Notes: generated by a model from the letters alone, not told the origin. 64,000 nucleotides of DNA from Entonaema liquescens (GCA_902805475.1 CADCSX010000001.1:2542001-2606000); one strand, 5' to 3'. Shown: positions 34,710 through 47,359, numbered from the stretch's first letter. Numbers and translations are program-made.

Positions 34710-34886
34710 ATGCCCGCAGAGTATACTCCCGAGATTCCTCCAACCACACCTCGCCACCCCACTCGTCCTCCAAGACTCCTATCCACCATAACTTTTAGCC
34801 TAGTAATAGGTAGCCTTTCAGGTTATGGACTCTGCCGAGGGAAAACTAGTCGGTGGCTCTATACAGAATACATTGGTGGCGAGTAA
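34710..34886 (+). CDS. Small hypothetical protein with one membrane segment
   Basis: The ATG at 34710 follows a C/T-rich leader (34670-34709) and opens 58 codons. The N-terminal half is Pro/Thr-rich (T-P-E-I-P-P-T-T-P-R-H-P-T-R-P-P-R). One hydrophobic helix follows (L-L-S-T-I-T-F-S-L-V-I-G-S-L-S-G-Y-G-L) and then a basic tail. The layout suggests a tail-anchored or mitochondrial inner-membrane small protein. I do not recognise the family, and the true gene might continue by splicing into 34900-35065. It is equally possible that it is not a gene. Confidence 0.35.
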   Translation: MPAEYTPEIPPTTPRHPTRPPRLLSTITFSLVIGSLSGYGLCRGKTSRWLYTEYIGGE

Positions 34887-35207
34887 ATATAGGGATATAT
34901 CCACTATCGCATCAAATCATGGTCTCTAAGCGGCCATCTCAAAATGCTGCGAAACGTCTCGTGGTGCCATCTCCCGCGCGTAACATTCCGCCTACCTGCG
35001 ATCAAAATCGAAGATCAACGTATGCCCGGCGTCACCTAACCACAAAGCCAAAATATACACAATAAAAATTAGATTTGTCACATCGCCCACGTGACATAAT
35101 ACGCCTGACATACTGTCGTACCGAGGCAAAATATAGCCAGTATCCATTAAAAGGCAATATAAAACCTAGACTAGTAAGACAGAAAACAACCTCGCATTCG
35201 CACTATC
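34887..35207. other. Short intergenic region before the SUN gene 3' end
   Basis: About 320 bp of AT-rich sequence with no recognised coding or RNA signal. It should contain the SUN gene 3' untranslated region. Confidence 0.35.
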
Positions 35208-36519
35208 TTAGGCGTCGGAAAACGTAACAACGGCCTTGCCACCGCTGGGGATGGTAGTCTATAACAATTAGCAAAAATGTACAGAACGAACTATAGATGG
35301 ATCGACTTACCGTGCATCCACTGTCACCAACGGCATATGCGCCATCCTTGAAGTAGCAAGGAATGCTGACATCACCAGAAATGTTGATGTTCATCTTAGG
35401 CTTAGCATTGCTAGTCGGCGTGTTCGGGAACAGAGAGATATAGGTGTTGCCATCGCTAGACTTGCCAACACCGAGGATAGTGGGAGCCCAGTTACCGCAC
35501 TCATCGTGGTCCTCGGGGCAGTCCCAAACACATCCGTCCTCAACTGAGACACCAGGCTGGTTGACGTAGTACTGCAGAGTGGTAGGCTTGTTATCCCAGT
35601 GGTAGTAATCGGCGGATTCGACGTTGGCCAACTGGCGGACGGCACCAGGCTGTGCGTCTACGGGAATAACCATAGCCTCGATACCGGGGTAGTCAGTACG
35701 GCAGATAGCCACGTTCTTCGACATCTTATTGTTGATGGTAATACCCGGAACACCTGGTTCGCAAAGCTTCTTGGATTCGGGACGGCTGAGCTCGAGGTAA
35801 CCGTCGGAGTTGCAGTATAGACCACCCACGGACTGCTTGGTGCTTCCCTGAGCTGAGGGCCATTGTGACTTAACGTATCCTTCGGGGCAGGCGTAGGAGT
35901 AGAATCCGGTCTTCTTAGCCATTCCCTTCACACCAGTCTCAATGAAGCTGATGGAAAAGTCGCCAAACTTGTAGCTGGGCGTGTACTGGAGACCACTCCA
36001 GCCACCGAGGCCAAGCCATTTAAGAGGAACAGCACCATACTCCTCGGGGAAGTGGTCGCACTTGATCTTGCCATCGGGGAAATCAGCATCGATGCCGGTA
36101 GGGTAGCCGGTGGAGTCGGAGCTCGAAGAAGTCGCGGCAGGGGCGGAAGAGGTCGTGGTGGGGGGAGCAGAAGATGAAGAGCTCGCGGTGACCTTCTGGA
36201 TGAATATTCCGTCGGTCTTGGAGGAGGAGGAAGAACTGCTAGTCACGGCAGGAGGGGGAGGAGGGGTGAAAGTAGGAGTAGTCTCTCCAACAACAATGTA
36301 GAGACCCTTGTCCAACCCGTCCTTGGCCTCATCAGCGCTGACTACCTCGTCACCTAGCACGTATTGGGTGACGGTGGCAGGAACATAGGTGGTCTCAACC
36401 TCGCGCTTCTCGGCCGGGGCGTTCTTCTTGTGGTGATGGTGGCCGTGGTGGTGGGGCTGGGCAGCGGCGCCAGCAGCAAAGGATGCCGCAACGGCGAGAT
36501 TCAAGACAGCAGCTTTCAT
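35208..36519 (-). CDS. SUN-family secreted cell wall protein (GH132)
   Basis: Exons 36519-35311 and 35258-35208 (52-bp GTAAGT...TATAG intron) give 419 codons. The protein starts with a clear signal peptide (M-K-A-A-V-L-N-L-A-V-A-A-S-F-A-A-G-A-A-A), then a His-rich stretch and a Lys-Arg that may be a Kex2 site. A Ser/Thr/Pro-rich linker (about 90-145) is likely O-glycosylated. The C-terminal SUN domain begins near D-G-K-I-K-C-D-H-F-P and holds the conserved Cys residues (for example C-V-W-D-C-P-E-D-H-D-E-C-G-N-W-A-P). Exon 2 supplies its end, T-T-I-P-S-G-G-K-A. SUN proteins (Sim1/Sun4/Uth1) act on beta-glucan in wall remodelling, septation and cell separation. The in-frame ATG at 36594 would bury the signal peptide, so 36519 is preferred. 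Confidence 0.93.
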
Positions 36520-39500
36520 GGTGGATTTTCTAAGCCAGTTGATGCTTCGTAAATTGGTTTTATCAAGTTTGATCGTCGTGACTTGAAATCGCAATTCTGG
36601 GTAGAATCATTGTCAGCGTAACTGCTAGTGGAGAAATGATAACCGGTATCCAGCCAGTTCTGTATCCCAGGGGAGGAGGGCGCTTGTGAGATCAAAGGGA
36701 AGTTTCTGTGCGACAATATTGTACGAAGGTAGTATGTCGTAATTCAAGTTGTGTACTCCTATGACGAAGTGACGATGCAAATTCACGCATTGGCACTTAC
36801 CGATTGAATTGGTGAAATGGTGTGCAAAATTTGTCAGTTGCTGATCGATATAATGACTGCAAGACAAGGAATGCCGAATATTAATTGTTAAGTTTTTGGT
36901 TTGTTTGTATCGCGGCGTATGTAACGAACGTAATTGCGGTCCCAAAGGAATGTGGTAGAGAGTGGATTGACTCTCAGTTGGAAGACGGGGCGATAGAGAG
37001 GGAAACAATGAAGATTCACAAGAGATGGAGGGAGACGAGTGAAATTAATTGTTTGCAGGGAGACAGGAGGTTTAGGGGGGAAAGCAGGTACTGCAGGTAC
37101 AGATGTCCCACGGCGGGTCCTTCCTCTGGGGTGATCCAGATCTATCCAATGGTATGAAAGCGCTAGCCCGAACGGGAGAGAAGTGGCAGTGTAACAACAT
37201 GAGAGGACGGCCAATGCTTGACCGACCATGTCCACTTACATGCCCACTACTGCAAGGTACGGAGCACTATTTCGATTCCTGCTGAAATTACTACCTATGA
37301 CTTAGCATGGTCAGTGCAGCAGCTCTTACAGGGATTACATTTAGGGTAAATTTGACCGCGCAGGTTCCTGCGGGTGTGCCACGCACCATTGGATTCTCGG
37401 ACTACGTCTTTCCACCTTTTTCTCAGCAAGGATTTGTACCTTAATTGTCGTGCCGCCTAGCCGCCTTCACCATCTACAACAAAATCAAGTTTAAAAAGCT
37501 GCATGTGCCATGTGGTGGCTATGCTGCCCAGGACTGGGCATCATCTCATATGAAAAAATTACAGGTTACTTGTCACCGACAAATGGACGATACGAATATT
37601 CGCAATAGAAAACTTCATGCTTCATATTTCAATGGGCCAACAAATTTTGGAAGAGCACGCAACCTGATGACGACAACAGCCTTACACTATTGAGGTCCAC
37701 GATGCGAACCAAACCTTTGAGTTCCGCGTATTTCCTTTTTTTTTTTTCTCTTCTCATGTTATTCTCCCCTTTTCTAAACTATTCATCCACAAATACACTA
37801 ACTAGTTAACGATTGCTATACTTACTCACTTACACACTATACACTCAATATATTCATTTATATGTTTCAGTGACTCCATTTCTTATATATAATTTCATGC
37901 TTAAATCATTAACCGTTCTTCTCTTTCCGCTAGGCATCACATCCATATATATAATAGTAGATGGTATCATCATAGTTTATCTAAATGTCACAAATACACT
38001 AATTGAGCACATTCAACATCCTAATATGGGCTAACCATTCGATCCAGATCTCCTTCACACATGCCACTTGTGGATGGGTTGCGCGTCTGTCCCTTGCTTT
38101 TAATTGCTGCAATTTCGGCATGGGTGACCAGGGGAATCTTGTTTCTTACTGGCTGGAATTTCTCTGCCAATTATCCCCTTTCTCTCTACAAAGATCGATC
38201 CGCTGGCTGATCTTCATTCCATGCAATAATACACCCTGCTAGTGCCGAATCTCACCCCGTCATCCGTTATTCTTCCGGGTCTTCCATCGATGCACACACA
38301 AAAATGGCATCTTACCAAAATAAACGTAAGCGTCCGTGGGCTCTAGAGAGCATTGATCCATGAAACCGTTCAGCTACTATTGTCGGCATTGCCATGTGGG
38401 GATGTTCACGAAAGATGGTCCGAGACCAATCCCTTGGTACGCCATTCGGAGCTTTTTCGTCTGCGGCTCTCCCTATACACTAGGTAATCATATTCCAATG
38501 CTCTCACCTCCCTTACTTTCAAGGCTGAATTCAATACGGGTTTTTCGATGAACCAGCAAAACCCGAGGATGTCAAATTCCCTACAATAACAGAACCTATT
38601 TATAGCATCACTGACGACGCCTATGTAATTTTATAACCGCCACGGAATGAGACGTCTAGAACAAAGGATTCTTTCGCCGTGTATGGCTCGAGCTTCCATG
38701 ATGGGTACCCTTGCGGAACAACAAAGTTGTTTGTTCCCATGCTTCATCCCGTGTTACCAGGTACTAGACGAGTGGATTTAAATGGAGTAATGAAGCAACA
38801 TTTCGCGACTTATCACTATTGTCTCTACTAGGAATCGAAGTTGGATATATGTTGAGTAATGTTACCTATACGCATGAGCCATGCGCACCTAACTCATGCA
38901 GGTTTCCGTCATGGGCTTATTTTACTGCCGGCACCCATAAAGTAAACTCGGCCCCCAATCTTCGGGCGCTTGAAGTTCTTGGGCGAAACCTACGAAGAAT
39001 GAGTATACATGATGCGCATTATACTTCGGGTTACTGCATACCTAATGATTACCCAGCCAGCTATAGCCAGCTAATGTCAGGGGCTCAGAGGGTGTCCCTT
39101 ACGGCCTGCTATATTTTTATATCAAAGATGGCGCGATGCTAGTATGGCCAATCATAGGCTTATAATGTTGTTAAACCGTGTTCAAACTTGATCCAGGTGT
39201 GCCCGACACGAGGATATCAGCCTGGATACCCCAGGCAACGAAGGGTGGCTTTATCGGAAAGGAAAGTATAAGAACCACATGGTAAGCAAGGGCTATAGAC
39301 ATCTAAAGTGCTTGATCCTATTATAGATATCGTCTTCTGAGACCACAATAGCAACCCGCTGTGGGGGGAAATACCACACGAAGATAGTACTGGATAGCAA
39401 TAAATGATATTTGATAGGATCATCCCAGTCACTATGATTCTTCAGCTCTTTGGACATTATTAATTGTTCCTATACTAAACACTGGTACATCAATTCATAA

Positions 39501-41160
39501 CCCAAACATTCTACTCATACAGCCGTAGCCCAGGAACACCCACCTCCATTTACCCGGGCATTCACGGAATACATCTCTGCCTTACGGTCTTGCTCCCTTC
39601 AGCGTTCGAGTATTCAATTTACAGTTCGTGGAATGTTACTTCACATATCATAATACTAATGCGAAAGCCTGTGAACTTTCCGTGTCAACTTTTTCATGCA
39701 TGACCGTGAGATATCTATGCAGATTCGGTGATAAAATTCGAACTAACTAACCTAGCCCCTTTTCATAGTTGAAGGCATAATTAGAAAGTTAGAGTATAGT
39801 ATATTAGTTTGGTGGGTATGAGAGCACAGCTAAGTAGGTGCCTCTCACGAGGTTTGACGAAAGCCGTTTATGTTTTTATATTATCTTCAACTGTTACATC
39901 TGAACTTTGTTTCAACAGCGAACAAGAGCAGCAAAGATGACATCTCATCTTCTCTTAATCCTCACGATTACCTGGGTAGATCGATCTATACCTATCGAAA
40001 ATAGTTGACACAAGTAGGAAAATATATATGAATGACTTCAGGGTTTAATATGAATAGCCTTACGGAAGACCCAGATATCTACTGAATGAGGGCATATAAC
40101 CTCTTGAAATAGAGAACGAGTTGTCGCCGTTGATATTATGACTCTTAGTCTAGAGGGGACACGATGAAGACACTATATAAAGTTAGGAATTCAAATCCTT
40201 CTGGGGCACCTAATATAAGGAGTGTATAATTGTAGTTGCTGTTGTCATTCTAATGAATGCAATAAAAAAGGGGACATGTGGATACTATAGCTCTTGGTAT
40301 TCAAAACACATCTTATGAAACGCGAAGCCTCATTAAATTTGAGTTGCAGTCAACATAGTTACCATCACCGTCTCGTCGAGATTATAACCGCCCGGGGCAG
40401 TTAGAAGAGGTAATAAGGCAACAGGTCTTGAGAATAGTAGTTCTTCAACCACTGCAAATTCAAGAACCTATAGGGAGAATATTTTGACTTTTACCTATAT
40501 AAATCCCGAATCCTTGATGTTCTAGCAAAATATCCGATATGCAATAAAAGTGAGGATAGTGTATTGATATGTGTCGCAATAAGGTCTCTAATAACTCCAA
40601 ATATGAGCTCGCTGCCATAATTTAGCAAGTGAGCGCAATCAGAAATGCTAACGGGACGAACTAGGGCATCATTATATATACCCTATGAAGCTGAATTTAG
40701 CGAATATTAGTTTCTTCACACGCATAATAATGTAGGTGGTTGTACTAATCATATAGTCCCTCAAGGGGGCCTATAGATGTTAGTCCTTCCTATACTATAC
40801 CAAGATGGTATTGTCGTACAGAATATCTGCGATGGGAATCCTAACTTACGCCTTATTATAATAGTAGGTAAACCAAAGTGCTAGGAATAGAATGGGTATA
40901 TCCCCTGGCATGCTTCAGCATGATGCCTTTATACTACCTCAGTTCCAGCGTCTTACTGGCTCGTGATAGAATGGGTATTAAGTATATAGTACCTATCCCC
41001 AGAGGTGTTACGCTCAGTGGTGTGTCCCATAGCAGATCGAAGCCAGACTTGCTAAAGTGATGTCAAGGACATCACATTCCGGGGACCGGTTCCAGGATCG
41101 GTAGTCGTATATAAGGTATCTGCCATACCGGCTCTCTCTGAGATCTTTCCATCACAGCTA

Positions 41161-41384
41161 CGAAGCGCACTCGCGCACTTCAAGCTCTCCAAGTTCCCCG
41201 AGATGCCCCTGATTCCATATTGTCTGCAAGGTGAACCCAGCTATTTCTGTATGTCTGACAACCGTTTCTTCAACGAGGATATGGAGGACCTATTCATGTT
41301 AACGGGAAGCATGGCGACCGCGCATCGAACAGCATTGCTGACAACATACGGAGACCTTGGTCGTTACTTCCAGTCCCTATAAGA
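41161..41384 (+). pseudogene. Unidentified gene remnant
   Basis: One frame is open for about 74 codons with normal amino-acid composition (A-H-F-K-L-S-K-F-P-E-M-P, then N-R-F-F-N-E-D-M-E-D-L-F) and stops at TAA 41382-41384. It lies in otherwise stop-rich AT DNA and has higher GC than its flanks. No start codon or flanking exons can be fitted. I do not recognise the family; the call as a remnant is inference from composition only. Confidence 0.3.
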
Positions 41385-43117
41385 CGATACTCGACAAGAA
41401 CTTCGATGCTAACTTTGCCGGATGTATGGCTATTGACAAGTTTAGTACTTTTTGGTCCCTTGACAGGGCAGTTGGTATTGTAGTTGCGCTAGTATGGTTT
41501 CTTCTATTCAGCGGATGGACACCCAGAATCCATTAACTAGGTAGGTTGCCTGATTGGGTTTTTTTTACTATTCCGAAGGCTTAAGACCAAGTGCACCCGT
41601 CCTAGAAGACTGTAATTATGGGTAGTGGTGGAAGCACTTAAGTTCAAGTATCTCTGGTAGATAACTGACTATGGTATAAGTTATGGTTGCTCCAACTAGC
41701 ATTAGGTGCTTTTATGGACTTGTAGCTATGCGTCGTATGACCTAAACGGTACTGTTCACATCGTGTACCTAGTTATAGGACACGAAAAATATCGAGCTAC
41801 TATTGGGCTAGTGTGAATTGGTCGAGCTGATATTACGTGGTTTGACATCTCGTTATCCACGACATATAACGTACGAGTGTATCAAGGTCACCTTAGGTAC
41901 ATAGGCAGATATCACCCCTATTTATGATGCGCGACCGCGGCTGAAGATTTCGCAGTTCCCGGCGGAATATGTCATTGAAATGTAGCGGTACCAACGAAGC
42001 AACTAGAGCAGCCGGTTTAGAAATCAGAATTCTGCATTTATGAGTCACATTGGAGAAGCTTTGTAGATAGTATCAAGTATGAGTAATTCGAAACGACGCC
42101 TGCGAAGCAACTGGCGGTTTCATGGAATGGCTATTTCTGGGCGGTTAGTGGCGTTTAGACTATAGGGGTATCATTGATGCGTAAATACTGGCACAGGACT
42201 TATATGGTGTGACGATGTGCAGGCTCTAATTTACATCCATAAGGTATTATCACCCATTTACTGCGCTTCAGAAGGACTATGATAGAATATAGGATGCGTC
42301 TCGATTCTGTAGGATCCCCGGGGACCTGAAGCCGAAGGAAACTCAGGTCACGATGAAGCTGAGTTTAGGTGACCTGGCTCGGAAATACGGGACACGCCGT
42401 CGATTGGCGGACAATTATCCGCCGACTCCGTCTATGGTACATAAACACGAAGTATCAATATTTCCTATACTATAGGTATGCATTTGTATCTGCATTGGAC
42501 GGTGACCGAAGTTGGGTTGACACATAGCAGATCATCACTGGACGTTATCCGCTATTGAGGCTCAGTGGTACATCCGTAGAGAAGTCCCTGCCGAGCCGAG
42601 GCTAGGTAGAGTGACGCTTCTTGAATTTTATGTCTGCAATGGGCGCAACATCGCGAGATAGCTACATTGCTGCTTTAGCTCGCTATTTGACTGAACTTGT
42701 AGAAGATAGTTGACTCTTTCACAGCGGCCCAAATAGGTGGTTGGCTCCATTATCACGAGCATTGATGATCCGTGGAGCTCCCAATTCGGACGGGACTAGT
42801 GGAGTATTTGACCGCTTTTGGTGATTGAAGATAGACTTGGCGTCTGTGGGGTTACAATCTGGTTAGGCGAAGTGTTGTAATAGGACTTATCAGACTGTAT
42901 GGTATGCGGGTTATTGCAGGATATAGGTGACGGGATTGCATATAATGACGAGGATTTGCTTGCTGGCTTGACACTAACAACATCTGACTTCTGTTTCATT
43001 GCTTAGAACATTTATAGCGAAGCCAAGAGTAGAACTTATTTTGGATTTTTATCACAATAGTAGTACGATAGAAGCCTCGGATGTCCGATTTGTTGCGACG
43101 AGTATCTCTAAATTAGG

Positions 43118-43152
43118 TAGTGTAGGTAGGTAGGTAGGTAGGTACGTACGTA
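43118..43152. repeat. TAGG/TACG microsatellite
   Basis: The tetranucleotide taggtaggtaggtaggtagg is followed by tacgtacgta. The repeat belongs to the same TAGG/TACC-rich sequence class that fills this gene desert. Confidence 0.8.
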
Positions 43153-45286
43153 AATGTAGACGTAGACAAATTTGGTGGTGGGTCGAGGCTTAGAAGTTCA
43201 GGTAGTCTTGTTGTCTCTCTGGCTGCTATCTGCCCGCTTAGAAGATGGGAAATAGCTGGTGTGGGTCCATAGGGAAAGAAACGGCAACCATATCACCTCA
43301 GGTGGTGCTCCACTACTTAATAGTATTAAGTTAATATGTATGTACATGTGGTTAGGTATTATACATTAGGTATGTAGGTACTTTATCTAATAGATGTATA
43401 CTACCTAGGTACCTATGGTAAGGTACATAAACTACCTGTGTTGACGAATGAGAATGATTCATATCTACATGTAGGCAGGCAATCGACTACCCAACCTATG
43501 GGGTTTATCTTCATAGCTGAAATGTTGTTAGCCCATTTTTCATGTCAAAAACAGATTGGTCAGATCTTTTCCAATTTGTAATGTAAGATCTGCCGCGGAG
43601 ACACCTGGCGGTGATACTCTACCTTGGTAATGTACTGTACGCATACTGTACCTATCTCCTACAGACTTACAGTCTGCAAGCGCCGGTTGTACCTTTCTAA
43701 TCTGGGATCGATGACGCTATTGGCTTAGATCAAATCAGCCACGGACGTCTTTAGAAGTAACCTGTCAGTTTATTCACCAGCCCCGACCACTCATACAGTA
43801 TTCTCGTACAGTATTCTCGCTCTAACAATGTGGAAGGTCCTCCTCGCTTGAACGTTGTCTGAGAGGAAGAATTATTCTTACTAACTAGTTAATGAAAGTA
43901 AGAAACTTTGAGCAGGTTTTTGAAACTTTTAACAGGTAACAGACTCAACAAGAAACAAACGTCATTGCTCTGTTTTTACTACTGTATCTAACTTTTAGAT
44001 TTGTATCATGTCTGATCTTTGTTCTTTAGTCCTTTGTTCCCATAATTAACTAGCGGTAGGTAAGTATGTAGGTACCTACCTATTATGTGCGTATGGATTC
44101 AAGCCACAAAACAACTTCCAAGCTTCTACCTGCAGGTAAGCTTAGGTACACCTCTCACCTGAGTTTTCGTACATATATTTCTCCGCTAGGACAAAGAGTT
44201 TAGGTATCAGGGGACCTGTACGTTTCTAAGCGAGGCGAATTACGCATCGACAAACTTGCTACAGAAGAAGTACGCATTCTCATGATGACCGGGTTGTACC
44301 GCCACATCCACACGCTACCTACATGTACCTCTTGATAGGTACATCATCGCACGCAGTGACATCTTTTACATGTACGAAGTACGGTTAAGTGCTAGTTAAG
44401 TGATATAAGCTTCTACCTACGTGTACTCGCATACATATATCACACTTGATATCATCATCAAAAGTTGATGGGTAGTAATATTATAATCCATTTTGAGCTT
44501 TCTTAGGTCTATTATATTCTAACTATGTAAGCTTATCAAGCGATGTAAGTGCTCTCTGTGTTTATCTTTGGTGTTTGTGACTACACTATTGAGAGCCTCT
44601 GTATGCACTGTGCCTAGTTGGGTAAGTATTATAGGTATCCAGCTCGTTCCGTCAGTGCATAGAAGTACCTAAAGGATACTTTTAGGCTACAGTGCGGGAT
44701 GACCAAGCTAGGCCAAACCAAAATAATTCCGACACGCATCAGCGCCAATAAACTGGAACTTGCCGCCGCCTCCGCCTCTTTTCCCCTTCCCACTGCCACC
44801 TGCGCCTGCACCACCACAATTTGATGTTCCCCCCCAAGCACTTTTTTTCTTGCTCATCCACAGCCTACCATCTCGTCTTTGCGGCTCAGTCGTCCACTTA
44901 CACACTGTTGACCTTGCCGAATCTCTACCCGCGCAACCCAGTGCAATTGTATTGTCTTTACCCATTTTCTGTCGGCGAAAATTACAAGAAGAAATACCTA
45001 ATCCTTTGATTGATATAATCATTCCTCATTTGTACTAAGAAGAAAAAAAAGAAAAAAACTTGAAAATCGATCAGCATTTGGACGCGCCTCGCCGCGATCA
45101 TCAACAACACCATCAATTCATAGCAACAGCCACGTCCTCCAGCCACACATCCAGCCTTGCTATCCATCGAGCTCAACGATGCGTCGTTGATGCGCCCAAG
45201 CTTCTTTCGCGTCTCTTCTACGTTGATATCCTGTCATTTTTTCGTGGGGAACTCAATCGCGTTCTTGGAAACCATTACCTGGACTT

Positions 45287-47359
45287 ATGGCGTCCGAGAA
45301 AGGTCCTGTCGCGACGGAAGCCCCGCCCTTCTCGTCTAACACCTCTCAACCTACGATCCCCTCCGATCCAGTTTCTGTCGAGACTTTAACTGCTGAAGCT
45401 GCTCGTGCGACGCAGTCGCTTAAAAGACAGCGGGAATCCTCTCCTGTCTCGCCGTCTACGGCGTTATCAGCACTCCATCGTGAGCTGTCGCCAACAAAAG
45501 CAGCTAGGTTGGTTGGGGCATCGAGGTTTTCTCCTACACCCTTAACTGGGGCTGCCGCCATTGAGGAGGAACGGCGGAGAGACGAAGAGCAGTACAAAAT
45601 ACAAGTTTCTGGTGCGAGCGACAACCCTGCGTTTAGGGCTCAATCTGCATTGTTATCTGCTAGTGCCCTTGCCATGAGCCGACCTCAGGAAGCTCCCCAG
45701 GACGTGCCTCAGGACGTGCCTCAGGATATTCCACAGGAAATTCCTCAGGAGTCTCATCAGGAAACATCCCAAACAGCTCCTCAAGTAGAAGAAGTGCAGC
45801 CTGCGCCCCCTCCCGTCTCTATACCGCTTCCCGACGCCCAAAACCCCGAATCAAAGCCTGATGACATTAGTCCTCATAGCGCAACTAGCTTGGGTAGCTT
45901 AGGAGGTGGACCGGGCGCGCCCGTAACAACCAGTCCTGGACCTATGGAGCTTGACGGACGTAATGACCATTCCGGCTTTGGGACGCAACCACTAGCTCCT
46001 ATGGAAGAGAAGGGAGTCACTTCGTTATCGTATCCTGGCGTCCTTCCTCCGACTAATATGCCAGCTCCTCCGGCTCGAGGTATGAGCATGCCGATGACAC
46101 CAAACCAAACAGGCGGGCCACGCTCGCCAAATTCAAAAAAGCATAAGTGCCCATACTGCGAGACGGAATTTACGCGCCACCATAATCTGAAGAGTCATCT
46201 CCTGACTCATAGTCAAGAAAAGCCATATGTTTGTCAAACGTGTTCGATGCGTTTCCGTCGCTTGCATGATCTGAAGCGTCACACTAAGCTACACACCGGG
46301 GAGAAACCTCATGTATGTCCAAAGTGCGACCGCAAGTTTGCGCGCGGCGATGCCTTGGCTCGGCATAGCAAAGGCCCTGGCGGCTGTGTGGGTCGTCGAA
46401 GTAGCTTGGGAAGCTTCCTGGGCGAGGAGGAGGTGGATGGTTCAAGCCACATTGAGGGCGATGATTCCGCGATGACCGGTGTCGTGTATGATGGTGCTCC
46501 TGAAGGTGAGTTGACGGAGGAAGAGAGACGGCGTCTTAGTTTACCCAGCATAAAAGCTCAGCATGTTCAAGGTAACCAAACACTACTCGAACTCTACGTT
46601 TCACCTTTTTTAACACCTCAACCTTCAGGGTCTGCTACGGGTCGACTCTATCCACCCAACGTGGATCGTGGTTCCGGAAGCTCGAATGCGTCCCAGACTC
46701 CCGGCACCAGCATCTCGTCTCTTCCTGTAGGTGCTAGCAACCCAGCCATGTACGCTCAAAGCGCCATGACCGAGAGTCCCAAACCTCTAAGCCCTTCTGC
46801 CGGGCAGGGTCATGGCTCTGCAAATGTTGATAGGCAGCGCTCGCCGAGCCTGACGGCGCAGTTCCAGCAACAGCACTTCAACCGTCACCAGTCGGATCGA
46901 CATACACCTCCAGGTTTGTACAGCCCAGAGTCTCCTACTGTGCATCTTCATGCTGAGAATGTCGAAGTGCCTGGATTTGCCGCGGTCGATGCAGCTAGAT
47001 ACGCCGCCTCCGCGGGAGCTGTACAGGGCGCTGCACCTGCTTCACAGTCTGCGCCTGGGAGCTCGGGCCAGCAAATAGTCGCCGGCTCTGGGATCGGTCA
47101 CCCTCACGCGCCTAACGGTCCTGGCCAAAATGGGGGTAGCGGTGATAGCGCAAGCAACAATATATTTGCTACTGACCAAGGCATATGGGCTTACATCCAT
47201 GGTCTCGAGGAGCAAGTAAGACAGCTGAACGAACGTGTCCAAGCTATGGAGGCAACAGGGAGGTCTCAAGAGGAAAAAATTACGTATCTGACGAACGAAA
47301 TGACGGCCCTTCGGGGTGAAACCGAAATAAAGGCAGACGTGACTGATAAAGTCAGCTGA
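45287..47359 (+). CDS. C2H2 zinc-finger transcription factor with C-terminal coiled coil
   Basis: The frame is open for 690 codons. Three C2H2 fingers span about residues 286-366: H-K-C-P-Y-C-E-T-E-F...H-x3-H; Y-V-C-Q-T-C...H-x3-H; H-V-C-P-K-C-D-R-K-F...H-x6-C (last ligand Cys). TGEKP/SQEKP-type linkers separate them, so it should bind DNA. An N-terminal Q-D-V-P/Q-E-I-P repeat (45685-45780) and long Ser/Pro/Gln-rich regions look like activation domains. Residues about 632-680 form a Leu-rich coiled coil for dimerisation. 46572-46628 has GTAACC...TTCAG ends, a TTAAC near the 3' side and a length of 57, so it is either a spliced-out intron or 19 in-frame residues. A similar factor is conserved in filamentous ascomycetes; targets unknown. 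Confidence 0.88.
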   Translation: MASEKGPVATEAPPFSSNTSQPTIPSDPVSVETLTAEAARATQSLKRQRESSPVSPSTALSALHRELSPTKAARLVGASRFSPTPLTGAAAIEEERRRDEEQYKIQVSGASDNPAFRAQSALLSASALAMSRPQEAPQDVPQDVPQDIPQEIPQESHQETSQTAPQVEEVQPAPPPVSIPLPDAQNPESKPDDISPHSATSLGSLGGGPGAPVTTSPGPMELDGRNDHSGFGTQPLAPMEEKGVTSLSYPGVLPPTNMPAPPARGMSMPMTPNQTGGPRSPNSKKHKCPYCETEFTRHHNLKSHLLTHSQEKPYVCQTCSMRFRRLHDLKRHTKLHTGEKPHVCPKCDRKFARGDALARHSKGPGGCVGRRSSLGSFLGEEEVDGSSHIEGDDSAMTGVVYDGAPEGELTEEERRRLSLPSIKAQHVQGNQTLLELYVSPFLTPQPSGSATGRLYPPNVDRGSGSSNASQTPGTSISSLPVGASNPAMYAQSAMTESPKPLSPSAGQGHGSANVDRQRSPSLTAQFQQQHFNRHQSDRHTPPGLYSPESPTVHLHAENVEVPGFAAVDAARYAASAGAVQGAAPASQSAPGSSGQQIVAGSGIGHPHAPNGPGQNGGSGDSASNNIFATDQGIWAYIHGLEEQVRQLNERVQAMEATGRSQEEKITYLTNEMTALRGETEIKADVTDKVS
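45685..45780 (+). repeat. Degenerate 12-bp coding repeat (Q-D-V-P / Q-E-x-P)
   Basis: Within the C2H2 gene the codons for Gln-(Glu/Asp)-x-Pro recur about six times (Q-E-A-P, Q-D-V-P, Q-D-V-P, Q-D-I-P, Q-E-I-P, Q-E-S-H, Q-E-T-S). The two Q-D-V-P copies are nearly identical in DNA, suggesting recent tandem duplication. Confidence 0.75.

Larger units (their letters stand above)
36520..45286. other. 8.8-kb AT-rich gene desert with decayed coding traces
   Basis: No intact gene is found. The SUN promoter lies at 36520-37100. From 37400 to 44700 the DNA is AT-rich, with many TACCTA/GGTAC words and stop codons in all frames. A few stretches keep protein-like codon use: 38660-38790, 38819-39142, 41161-41384 (about 74 open codons containing F-P-E-M-P-L-I-P-Y-C-L-Q-G-E-P), and 42085-42160 (reading K-Q-L-A-V-S-W-N-G-Y-F-W). 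They look like remnants of one or more genes, broken by point mutations. From 44750 the DNA is C/T-rich, as the leader of the C2H2 gene. Confidence 0.45.

Noticed and set aside
40130..40215. tRNA-like look (TTAGTCTAGAGG and GGAATTCAAATCC...GGGGCACC)
   Set aside because: The acceptor ends do not pair (5' side lacks GTGCCCC) and the T-arm stem has mismatches at the positions that must be G-C.
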